Below the pieces are notes generated by a model, which saw only the letters and a program-made list of their open reading frames with translations, had not been told where the DNA came from and did not search any database. The position numbers and the translations under genes were made by a program. Positions 1-9,600 of a stretch of 10,180 nt of DNA are shown here, one piece after another. Each line of letters opens with the position of its first letter. Position 1 is the stretch's first letter. Source of the DNA: Strigomonas culicis. Taxonomy: Eukaryota; Euglenozoa; Kinetoplastea; Trypanosomatida; Trypanosomatidae. The DNA lies in the NCBI GenBank assembly GCA_000482145.1, contig AUXH01000667.1, forward strand, positions 1 to 10,180, written 5' to 3'.

Positions 1-189
1 TTATAGAGCAGAATAAAGGAGCATCTTGTTGTTTTCATACAGATTAGCTTATCCTTTCCTCTAATTAATGTACTCTTTTTTCAAACTAAAAAAAAACAGG
101 ATATGCATTTGTGCATGGCAGATAATACGAAAAAAAGAAATGGCACACATCCGCTTTCATCTCTAAAAAAAAAATGATAACACACAAAC
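1..189. other. AT-rich non-coding spacer, left edge
   Basis: No coding sequence with the GC-rich codon use of the two genes is visible here. The stretch is AT-rich with short A-runs, for example around 90-97, 131-136 and 166-174, and T-rich patches. It is probably the tail of the preceding transcript's 3' UTR plus intergenic DNA, in the polycistronic arrangement inferred for the window. I cannot place a polyadenylation site. The open frame on the minus strand across 86-295 is rich in Phe, Glu and Arg and simply reads the A-rich and CT-rich tracts backwards. Confidence 0.6.
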
Positions 190-237
190 TTCTCTCTGTC
201 TCTCTCCCTCTCTCTCCCTTCCTCTCTATAACAACAG
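190..237 (+). promoter_or_regulatory. Probable spliced-leader acceptor: pyrimidine tract plus AG
   Basis: Positions 190-227 are almost purely T and C, interrupted by a single G. The first AG after the tract is at 236-237. This is the usual signal for spliced-leader trans-splicing in kinetoplastids. Use of this AG would give a 5' UTR of 40 bases before the start codon at 278, with no ATG in between. A second, weaker candidate is the C/T-rich stretch at 245-256 with an AG at 258-259. The role is inferred, because no transcript data are available. Confidence 0.65.
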
Positions 238-277
238 AAAATAACCCTCCCTCCTCAAGAAAGAAAAAGAAAACGCG

Positions 278-673
278 ATGGAGGCCAAGCATCATCCAAC
301 GTCGACGGCGGCGCCGCCTGCTGCCACCGCGGCAGCGACCGCGCGGCTCTTTGTCGGCCAGTTAAACTTCGATGCCGCGGAGCACGATATCCGTCAGCTC
401 TTCGCCTTCTACGGCCACGTCCTCCACGTGAACATATTGCGTGACGAAGATGGCAAGAGCTCCGGCAGCGCCTTCGTGACGTACGGCAGCACCGCCGAGG
501 CGGACATGGCGATTCTATCACTACACAACCGCTACAACATGGGGCGCGAGCGGCCGCTGCAGGTGTCGTACTGCCGCCGCAGCGAGCAAATAAGCGATTT
601 TGGCTACCAGCACGCGGTCGAGCTGCAGAAACAGAACAAGTCTAACCCACTGCCACCGCAGCGGGCGGCCTGA
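278..673 (+). CDS. Small single-RRM RNA-binding protein (131 aa)
   Basis: The protein consists of an Ala/Thr/Pro-rich N-terminal tail (residues 1-22), one RNA-recognition motif (about 23-99) and a polar tail ending in Pro/Gln/Arg/Ala. RNP2 is LFVGQL at 24-29. RNP1 is SGSAFVTY at 62-69. A conserved-looking segment, GRERPLQVSYCRRS, closes the domain at 89-102. The RRM most resembles the CELF/Bruno-like type, and small single-RRM proteins of this kind are common in trypanosomatids, where they control mRNA stability or translation. RNP1 is unusual: its third position, normally an RNA-stacking aromatic, is Ser, and its first is Ser rather than Lys/Arg. The RNP2 Phe and RNP1 Phe66 remain. The start is the first ATG after the inferred splice acceptor, in context gcgATGg, and the stop is TGA at 671-673. 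No membrane or signal sequence is visible. Target RNAs and exact orthology cannot be read from the sequence. Confidence 0.93.
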   Translation: MEAKHHPTSTAAPPAATAAATARLFVGQLNFDAAEHDIRQLFAFYGHVLHVNILRDEDGKSSGSAFVTYGSTAEADMAILSLHNRYNMGRERPLQVSYCRRSEQISDFGYQHAVELQKQNKSNPLPPQRAA

Positions 674-756
674 GGAGCGCACACGTGTGACGGAGAGAGG
701 CAGCAGAGGAAGTCAAAAAAAAATCGATATGTACTCTTTTTTTTGTTGTTGTTCTC

Positions 757-782
757 ATATATATATATATATATATATATAT
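757..782. repeat. (AT)13 dinucleotide repeat
   Basis: This is an uninterrupted AT dinucleotide run, bounded by TC on the left and a T-run on the right, about 85 bases after the RRM stop codon. It therefore lies in the probable 3' UTR. It is self-complementary and can also pair with the second AT repeat at 947-968. Its length is probably variable between strains. Confidence 0.95.
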
Positions 783-946
783 TTTTTTGTTATTGTTACT
801 TGTATTCATTTTGTTTTCACTTTGGGGTTCGTTAGTTGGTTGTGTTAGTGTACATATGATGGTGGAAGGTGCCACCTCTCTTTTTTCTTTCAGTTTTACT
901 TTTTTTCTTTTTCATAGTTCGCTTGTTTGTTTGTATTTTTTTTTTC

Positions 947-968
947 TATATATATATATATATATATA
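947..968. repeat. (TA)11 dinucleotide repeat
   Basis: This is a second uninterrupted TA run in the same spacer, preceded by a T-run and a single C. The same layout, pyrimidines followed by TA repeats, occurs at the first repeat. In RNA it could pair intermolecularly, with itself, or with 757-782 across a loop of about 164 bases. Confidence 0.95.
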
Positions 969-1244
969 CTCACTTCCGTGCGGAATATCTTTTTTTTTAT
1001 TGCGCTTATTAATAAATATAAGTTTGAACAACTAAAAATGCCTACTTCTTCGTTATTGATTATTGATTGTTGTTAGTATTATTATTTAGTATAACCCTAA
1101 TAATTAAATGTATTCGTTGTCTCTCCTTTCCTCTTCATTTCAAAAGAAAAAGAGTTTCTTTTTTCTTTTTTTGTTTCCGTGATATTACTATTTAAAAAAA
1201 AGATAAAAGATAAAAGAGGGAAGATATCTATATTTATAGCCCGT

Positions 1245-1299
1245 AGAAAAAGAAGAGCAGGGAAAAGGTAATTTGTTTTTTACCTGTTCTTCTTTTTTT
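1245..1299 (+). other. Inverted repeat / RNA hairpin in spacer
   Basis: The left arm at 1247-1261 pairs with the right arm at 1283-1297 over 15 base pairs: 14 Watson-Crick and one G-U wobble (G1257 with U1287). Two more outer pairs, one of them G-U, extend it to 1245-1299. The loop is 21 bases. The right arm is itself the pyrimidine tract of the best splice-acceptor candidate for the giant gene, so folding would hide that tract. The purine-rich and pyrimidine-rich arms raise the chance of coincidence, though the mixed core (gaagagcagg against cctgttcttc) is less simple. Confidence 0.55.
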
Positions 1300-1318
1300 C
1301 TGCCCTCATATTTTAAAG
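1283..1318 (+). promoter_or_regulatory. Candidate spliced-leader acceptor of giant gene
   Basis: The stretch 1283-1308 is mostly T and C, and the first AG downstream is at 1317-1318. Use of this AG gives a 5' UTR of 213 bases with no ATG before the start at 1532. An alternative AG lies at 1391-1392 after a short pyrimidine-rich stretch, giving a 5' UTR of 139 bases. The longer T-tracts nearer the gene (1411-1466 and 1494-1503) have no AG between them and the start codon, so they are poorer fits to ATG 1532. Confidence 0.45.
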
Positions 1319-1410
1319 CCTAACGCTATAAGTTAGATTAGCTCTTTTAAAACAACAAACGTATCATTTCGATCTACTGTTGTCCTTAAAAGGAAAAAAA
1401 TAATTGGTGC

Positions 1411-1503
1411 TTTTTTTTTGTTTGCTTTTGTTGTGTGCGTGTTTTTTTTTTTCTCTTTTTTTCTGTTAAAAAATCGCAATATCATTTTTTGTATTTTTTT
1501 TCT
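1411..1503 (+). promoter_or_regulatory. T-rich tracts without a following AG in the leader
   Basis: Strong T-runs at 1411-1419, 1441-1466, 1485-1490 and 1494-1500 form the longest pyrimidine-rich block ahead of the giant gene. The first AG after them is at 1537-1538, inside the proposed coding sequence, and the next is at 1543-1544. If this block drove trans-splicing, ATG 1532 would be removed and the next in-frame ATG, at 1739 (residue 70), would become the start. It is listed because it bears on start choice, and may otherwise just be U-rich 5' UTR. Confidence 0.35.
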
Positions 1504-1531
1504 AAAAAAAAAATCCGTATTTAACGAAAAA

Positions 1532-3596
1532 ATGCTCAGCTTTAGAAAAATAGCCAATTTTCTCAAAAGAGTTGGTAATAATAATAATAATAATAATAAT
1601 GAAGGCCATAAAAGTGTGTATGAGAATGCTACGACTAGTAGTAACAATAATAATGCGAGTAACAGCAATAATAATAATAATTTCGCATCGTCCAAGGCAT
1701 CGTCCATCATCTACGGGGACGCCTTTGCGACCAACGAAATGAACAAGCCGAACAGCAACACCACACCTCTGAATTCAACAGGGGCGACGGCGGCGGCGGC
1801 GGCGGCGACGACGACCACAAACGGCAGTAGCGGTACTGCAAATCCCAACAACGCGCATCCGGCGGCGGCGGCGGCGGCGGCGGCGAACCCAAACGTGTAC
1901 TCCACGAACCGCATCAACCAACTCTTCCAGGGCCTTCCGCCGCAGAAGTCCTCGATCGGAATAATCTTGAAGAAGCTGAAGGATATTGTCGACGAGAAGA
2001 ATGACATTGTGGCGCAGCTCCTCCAGCAGCGCGAGGACCGCGGACTGCGCGGAAAGCCGAGAGAGGCATCGGCGCAGCGGCAGCGCGCCGACGGCGCGGC
2101 AGCGCCGCCGATGGATGATGCCATTCTCGCGGAGAGCCTCAACACGAACATGAATAACAATCTGAACATCAGCACACAGGTGAGCCTCAACGCGGTCGTA
2201 AACACACAGAAGGAGGCCCCGCTGTACCACCTGCTGCGGGAGCGCGCGGAGATGGTGGACGTGCTCGACATCTGTCTACAGGAGGTGCCGGCGGAGTACT
2301 ACGATGACCGTCACCTCTTCATGGAGCGGTCCCGCCGCAGCTCCACCGTAGACGCAGCAGCAGCAGCAGCAGCAGCAGCCAATCCGAGTCCGAGCGGCAG
2401 CGCGTCGAACGAGGGGTCGGCCGTGACCAGCCCCCAGCGTGGCAAGAGCAGCGCCGCGAGCCGCCCGGCGAGTGAAGACGTGAGCGGCGAGCGCCGGCGC
2501 GCGGAGGGGACCGAGGCGGAGGACAGCAGCTTCTTCGGCATCTACGAGTGGCGCGTGCTGCTGCTGCAGATCGTCCAGATCTTTCTGCGGATCGAGAAGC
2601 TCATCTACGCGGAGTGGTACGACCTCGCCACCGCGTCGCGCGAGGAGCTGGCCGCGCGGATGGGCAGCAGCAGCGGGCGGACCGCTGCTGCTGCCGCCGC
2701 GCCGCCGCACACAAGCGGTTCGCTGTCCACGAGTCAAGTAGCGCTGAGTGAGGCCCGGGAGAAGGAAAAAGAGAAGGAGGCATCCACCGCCGCCGCCGCC
2801 GCGGAGAAATCCGAGAAGGAGAACGCGGACGCTGCGGCGAACTCCATCGCGAAGCTGGAGAAGAAGCACCAGGCGCTCGTGGAGGAGATGATGGGCACCG
2901 TCTGCACCGTCGCGACGTGGACCATCCTGCGCTCCATCCTCCGCGCGCACGTGAGCGTCATCGAGCATAAGATGCGGGATCGCGAAGACGAGCGGCAACT
3001 CGCGCTGATGCTGCGGCTGCCGGGCACGGATGGCGACGCGGCCGCCGTGGCGTCGCGCCAGAGCAGCCTGCTCGAGGTCGCCCACGAGGCGACCGCCGCG
3101 GAGAAGGTGCCGTCGCCGCCGCCGGGCGCCGCCGTGCGGCCGAGCGTGACGGCGAACAACAGCAACAACAACAACGTCGAGTTCCAGTACGACGTGTCGG
3201 TGGAGGTGAGCTGGCTGCAGATCGTGACGGAGCTCGCGGAGCTGCTGGACCTGCGGTCCGCCCTCCACCTCCCCACCGCGACGGGCCGCCGCCGGCGCAG
3301 CGGTGACAGCCCGCTGCCGCTGCCCACCACCGCGCGGCCGGAGTCCCCGCGAGAGGTCGATGCGGGACGGGAGGGATCGGAGGACGACGACGAAGAGGCT
3401 GAAGAAGAGGCGCTGCAGCAGCAGCAGCGCATGGCGGACTCCGTCTGCCGCAACATCGCCGCGTGCATCTGCTGTGCGTCGCTGCTGCGCGACGACGACC
3501 GTGAGCTCATTTACTGCATGCTGCAGCAGCCGAAGCCGAAGGAGGCGTACGACCACATCCTCGAGCAGCAGAAGATCCTCATGGCGAGTGACAAGC

Positions 3597-3633
<37 letters not shown>

Positions 3634-6600
3634 GACGAAGAGCGCGACGCCAGGCGCCAAGGACGAGAAGGGGAAGGCAGCAGCTGGGGCGGCCCCCGCG
3701 GCGCGCGCCGGCACTGATGCCGTACCGACCGCCACCACCACCACCACCACCACCGCCGGCGGCGCCGCTGCGGTGAACGGTTTCGCGATCGACGAGAAGG
3801 AACGGATGGTGCTCATTGCGGAGAGCCGCATGTGCACGCTCTGTGGACAGGTGGTGAGGGACAAGCAGGAGCTCAAGCTGCACCTCAGCAAGGTGCACAA
3901 CTCCAAGGCCGCGAAGGCCACCGCGGGCGCCGGCCTCCACCTGGCGCTCGACGGCAGGCAGCAGCAGCAGCAGCAGGCGACGCGGCAGCTCGCGATCCTG
4001 TGCAGCAGCGGCTACATCGTCATGGACGATATCCTGGAGGGGCTCGAGTCGGTGTACGCGCAGAGCGTGTCGTACACCTGGAGCTCCTTCCTGGAGGAGA
4101 TCATTGTGGAGATGGAAGACGCGGAAGACCCCGACGAGATCGCCGGCGCCGGCGCCACGACCGCCTCGGAGGGGGATGGGTGGCGCTTCACGCCACCGTG
4201 GACGCGCCCGCAGCAGCCGCAGCCGCAACAGCAACAGCCACAACCACAGCAGCAGCAGAGCGCGCTCATCAGCAACAGCAACACGACGACGCACACCGCG
4301 AACGAGGACGAGGAGCTAGACGACGAGGTCAACCGCAGCTACCCGCGCTTCACCATCATCAACACAACCGCCTCCGGCGGCCTCGGCAGCACCGCGACGG
4401 GCACGAACCCCAGTGCAAGTGGCACGGTGAACTTCTTCAGCGTCAACACGCCGTCGTACAGCTCGCTGCGGTCGGAGGAGGTGGAGTACCTGACGGACAG
4501 CGCCGCCACGCCGGTCGGCGGCGCCGCGGGGCTGCCCTACGCGCCGCTGCGGCCGCAGCTCCTCTCGGCGCTCCCCTCCGAACAGGCGAGCCCGCTGCGC
4601 ACGCGCAGCCCCGCGACGGCCGCCGCGAGCGGCGGCACGCCCGCGGTGGGCAGGAAGCAGCCGTCAAGGACGCTCTGGACGGTGGCGCCGCCGGCGGGCC
4701 GCGGCGCGCCGCAGCGGCGGCCGACGCTCGCGGACCACCTGAACGACCCGATGCTCTTCTGCCAGCTCGCGTCCGCCTTCTTCTTCTGCTCCGACACGTG
4801 GGAGGCCGCGCGGCGCGACCGCGTCTTCGCGCTGCTCAGCAACGGTGTCGGCGCGCACATGGTACAGGAGGCCTCCGCGGCGCGGCGCAGCGCGGAGGGG
4901 CGGGACGGCGAGCGGCCGCGGCGGGGCTCCGTGCTCGCGGCCGCGCCGCGCGCGCCGTCCACCTCCGACACGAGCACGCCCATCGCGCCGCCGATCCACC
5001 TCGACGCGGCGGCGGCGGCGGCGGCGGCTTCGATGCTGTGCGCGTCATCGCAGCAGACGGCGCTCGTCGTGGCGATGGACCGCCACGGGGAGCACAGCGT
5101 CCAGCAGCAGCACGCCGCCGCACTTCTCGCGCACGTGGTGCCCGGGTCGCTGCTCGACATGATAACGCGCATTGTCAACATGGCGTGGAGCGCGGCGCTG
5201 CACAAGCACGTCGACCACTGCATCAGTGCGCGGCCGCCGCGGCTGGAGGAGGCAGACCGGTCGGCGCGGCAGGAGCGCAAGGCGGCCTCCGTGTACCCGA
5301 ACAACTTCCGCGGGAAGCAGCGCGCGCTCGCCTCGACGGTGAACGCGCAGCTCGCGGCCGGGCGCTCGCAGGAGGCATTTGCCGTCGCGCGGCGGCACTT
5401 CAACAACGAGCGGCGCGAATGGACGAGCCGCGGACAGTCCATGTTCAGCGCGATGCAGTACCTGCAGTCGATGGTGCTGCTCGTCCAGGCGCAGGCGGCG
5501 AGCCGCGCGGTCGGCGCGGTGATCGAGACGTCGCAGTTCGTTCTCCCGCAGGCCGCGCTGTGTGAGCAGATGCTGATGGTGCTGTCGCCCAAACCGCGCG
5601 GCGCCTTCCTCATCCGCTTCGGCGAGTGCCGCGCGAAGCTGCTGAAGCTGCGGCGCTATCTGCTGAAGGAGTGTTGGCGCGCCTACGCGAGCTACAACAA
5701 CACGGTCAAGGCGTCGAAGTTCTTCGACAGCTACGTGGCGGCGCTCAAGAAGGCTCGCAAGCGCATTCGCGAGGATGAGCTGTATGCGGCCTTCATGGAG
5801 CGCGGCAGCCAGCTGCTGCGGCGCGGCGAGTTCGCGGAGAGCATCGCGCTGTTCCAGAAGGCCTCCGACCTCTCGCGCGACCGACTGGCCGCCGTGGCGG
5901 CGGTCGACAAGAGCTGCGCTTCGAGCCCGATGCCGGTGTCGATCGCATCGACGGGGGCGCCCGCGATCAGCATGTCAGCGCTGTTCCCGCCGGACGCGGC
6001 GAACAGACTCACGACGTCCTTCCACACGAAGCTGCATCTACGCGGCGCCGGCTCCGGCAGCCTCACGACGGCGGAGGAGCACGTCGATCACGCGACGCAG
6101 CGGCACGAGGCGGAGCTGGAGCTGCCGTGGCGGCTCTCCGAGAGCGAGCGCATGATCGCGCTCGCCTACGTGACGCAGGCGGAGCGGGAAGTGAATGTGC
6201 GGGAGCGGCGCGGCCAGCTGAGCCACGCCGTCACCAGCGCCTACGCGTCGCAGAAGTCGCTACAGCAGTGGCAGGCGCGCGGCGGCACGCCGAAGCGTGC
6301 ACTCACCGCCGTGCCGTGTAGCCTCCTCGCAGTGTGCAAGGCGCTGCTGCTGCTGCGCCAGGAGCGCAAGGCGGCGCTGCAGCTGGAGCCGCTCGTGGAA
6401 GAGAAAATCAACTCCGCGGCGATCCGCCCGCCCATGTGGGGCGAGCTGCTGCTGCCGACGGATGACCCGCTAACGGCCGAGGATATCGTGCTGCGCGTGT
6501 GCGTGAGCTTCATCAAGATCGCCGTCTTCGAGCTCTACGCGAAGTGTCTGTCCAAGTTCGACGCCGACCGCGCCCTCCGCGCCGCCGACCTTGTGCACGA

Positions 6601-9600
6601 CCTTATTCAGGACACGGAGGAGTGGCTCACGACGGTGGAGACGGAGGTGCGGCGACAGCAGCAGCAGCAGCAACAACAACAGCAACAACAGCAACAGCAG
6701 TCACTGCCCACCGACAAGAGCGGTGGCGACAACAGCCCTGCCGCGTCCACGGCGGTCAACGCGGCGACGACGCTGCTGTCGGCGCGCGCGCTGCTGCCGT
6801 CCAATGGACCCGCGAGCAACGACGGTGCATCGCTCGCGGGCAGCGTCCACCCGTCCTCCGCCGGCGGTGGTGGGCCCTTCCCCGCCGCCGCCGCGCAGCC
6901 CGCCGGGCCCGAGGATCACGCGACCATGAGCGTCGGCTCGCGGCTCAGCCCCGTGCCGGACGGCAACGGCAGCAGCACCACCGTCGTCGCGCCCATCGTC
7001 GCAGAGGACGAGGAGGCGGCGGCGGCCGGCGGCGCGGGTCTCGGCCCGGTCATCCGCGTGTGTGTGGAGAGCCGCAGCGAGCGCCAGACGGCGCTGCGCG
7101 CGCTGCGGCACGGCAGGTCGGAGATCCGCAAGGCGTACCGCGACCTCAACATCACCCTCGGCGACGCGCACTCCCTCAAGAAGCACTGGGAAGACGCCTT
7201 ACAGGCCTTCTCGAGTGCGCTGCTCATCAACCAGGAGGAGGCGACGACGAGCGCCGCGGCGGCGGTGCGGCAGCAGCAGCTGAAGGCCGCCGCGCGCCAC
7301 CCCGGCACACCCGTGACCCTGCGCAGCCCGGTCGGCAACAACGCCGCCACCGCCGCGATGACCGCGACGAACACCACAAATAACAACAATTCTAATAGCA
7401 ACAATAATAATAATAACCCGGTGAGCGGGGGCCATCCACTGGGATCTCGCCTGGAGGAGGGGGACGACGACGACGAGCACCATCTCGACGAAGAGGACCT
7501 CTATTTGGCGGATAAAGAGCTGCGCGCCGCGGTGGCGCACGAGGAACGCGCGGACAGCAAGAGCTGCGAGAACCTCATTCTGAACCGCCTCGCGGACGTC
7601 TACTACGCGCTGCAGAAGCCCACCATGGCCATCCACTATTATAAACTTGTGATGGAGTACGCGAAGGAAAGCCGTGACACGCTGCTGGAGTACAACAGCA
7701 TGCTGCAGCTCGCGCGGCTGTACACGACGTACGACCTGCATCCGCAGGAGGCGCGCGAGCTGTGGGAGCAGGTCAGCGAGCTCGCCAAGCAGTACGAGGA
7801 CACCGAGGTGAGCCGCGAGACGACGCGCAACATCGTGGCCGCGGAGGAGGCCGCGGGGATGTTCCTGGAGGTGGTGGAGACGGCGAAGAAGCTGCGCGAC
7901 CTCGCGGTGAGCGCGGAGGGCACCGCGGGCGTGCCGGACCACCGCTACGCGTTGGAGGTGCTCGCCAACGCGCACCTCCAGCTGGCGCAGTACGACCGCT
8001 GCCTCCAGGTGATCGACGAGCGTGAGAAGGTGCAGGACCGCGCCGGCGAGTGGAGCGGGAAGCTGCTCGAGATGCGCGCCAAGGCGCGGCTCGGAAACGG
8101 CGAGACCGCCGACGCGATCCGCGTGCTGCTGACGTGGGTCAGCAAGGCGAAGAACCTGCGGCACTGGGTGGAGCTGGGGAAGGCGAGCAAGGCGCTGGCC
8201 GCCGCGCACGCGTCGGACAACAACATCTTCAAGGCCCGCAAGTACCACATCGCAGCGATGCAGGCATTCTCGTGCGTGCCGCAGCTGGAAGCGGTGCACC
8301 GCGAGGCGATCCTGGACTCCGCGCGCTGGCTCGTGCACTATTACTACCTGAACGAGGAGGAGGTCCCCGTGGATCGCAACGTGCAGCAGATTGCCGCCCC
8401 CGGCGAGGCCGGCGCGCGGCGCGGCCGCGGCCGCGGCTTCGGCGACAGCAGCTTCATGGCGAACGACACCGGTGGCGGCGGCGACGGCGGCTCCTTCGGC
8501 GGTTCCTTCAACGGCAGCCGCAGCTCCTTCGACCATAACCTGCATAACAAGAGCGGCGACCTCGGCGTCATCCTGGAAGAGGACGAAAAGATGCGGCTCG
8601 CGGAGCACGACGCCGCGGCCGAGGTGGAGGTGGACCACGTGGAGGAGAGAGAGACAGAGAGCCCGGCGGAGGCCGAAGGCGCAGCGGCGGACAGCAACCA
8701 CACGGAGGAAACCGCTGAGATCATGGAGCCGGCGCCGGATATAGGCGAGCCGCAGGACGTCGATCACTTCGCGGACTTCGATGTGGACTACAACGACGTC
8801 AGCAATGTGCAGATCGGCACCGGCTTCACCAGCAAGGGCAGCATCAGCGGCGGCGACATCCTTGGTAGCACCTCCTTCAGCGGCAGCGACCTCAATTCCG
8901 CGCTCAGTAGCCTGCACACGCCGAACGGGCTCCCCATTGTGCCGAGCGGCGGCACGAGCAGCAGCGACGGAGGCGGCGGCACGACCAGCAGCAGCAGCAG
9001 CGGCAGCACGACGCTGACCCCGAAGCCGCCCGCGGCGCCGGTCGCCAAGAAGAAGGAGGGCGCGGCCGCGGCCACCACCGGCGACGCCGGCGGCAGCACC
9101 ACCACCGCGGGCGGCAGGCCGCTGCCGGCGCCGACGACCATCGCGAACATTTCGCTCTGCAGTCGTCCCGCCGCCGCCGCCGCCGGCACAGACGTGCTCG
9201 ACCCGGACCGCCACGCGGTGGCGGGGAAGGAAGACCACGATCGCCACCGCGGCGGCGCGGGCGCCACAGCGGCCGCCGCGGCCGCGCCGACCGCGAATGA
9301 GCTGCTGAATCAGCGCGACCCGCTCCGCGCGAAGGCGCCGACGACGGTCAGCACGCGCAGCTTCGAGGCCGCGATTGAGGTGATGGAGTGGTCCACGCGG
9401 CTCGTGACGGCGCTCAACAACATCTCGATGCACCGCCACGTGCCCTACTCCCCGGCGGAGGCGGTGGACTTTGCGCTGCTCTCGCACCCCAACAGCACCT
9501 TTGTCTTCTACTTCGCCGAGTACGTGACGGACGGCAGCGCCTGCTACGACGTGGTGATCAAGCCCGCGCACGACCCGTACTTCCTCTGCCGCAGCACACA

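Larger units (their letters stand above)
674..1531 (+). other. AT-rich intergenic spacer / 3' UTR and 5' UTR
   Basis: This 858-base gap contains no convincing gene. It should hold the 3' UTR of the RRM gene and the 5' UTR of the giant gene. Visible elements are T-rich stretches (727-745, 781-788, 881-917, 935-945), two AT dinucleotide repeats, an A-run at 1194-1201 followed by GATAAAA-type repeats, a hairpin at 1245-1299 and a series of T-runs between 1411 and 1503. The U-rich, AU-repeat content resembles UTR stability elements, but no known element is recognised with certainty. Short open frames here read only simple sequence. No tRNA, snoRNA or other RNA gene was seen. Confidence 0.7.

Noticed and set aside
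600..1035. Short open frames in the spacer encoding Tyr/Ile repeats and Phe-rich stretches
   Set aside because: They translate AT repeats and T-runs and show none of the codon bias of the real genes.
1333..1710. 125-codon minus-strand frame with Leu-rich, membrane-like stretches
   Set aside because: The Leu runs come from reading AAT repeats backwards, and the Lys/Phe runs from the T- and A-tracts of the spacer.
2561..2620. Possible membrane helix around WRVLLLQIVQIFLRIEKLIY
   Set aside because: Arg, Glu and Lys recur every few residues, fitting an amphipathic helix in a soluble helical domain better than a membrane span.
3596..3634. CRISPR-like or tandem array suggested by repeated trinucleotides
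   Set aside because: It is a simple codon repeat with no spacers, inside a eukaryotic-type coding sequence.
2276..4294. 672-codon open frame on the minus strand
   Set aside because: Its codons align exactly with those of the sense gene, so stops arise only at sense TTA, CTA or TCA codons, which are rare in this GC-rich gene. The right-hand stop of the frame is the sense CTA at 2276. The product is Leu/Arg/Ala-rich without recognisable domains.
3832..5565. 577-codon open frame on the plus strand, different phase
   Set aside because: It overlaps the zinc finger and helical regions of the giant gene in a shifted frame. Its Ala/Arg/Gly/Gln-rich composition is what shifted GC-rich codons produce.
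6499..7383. 294-codon plus-strand frame in another phase
   Set aside because: Its composition is dominated by Arg, Ala, Gly and repeat-derived residues, and it lies fully inside the TPR/linker part of the giant gene.
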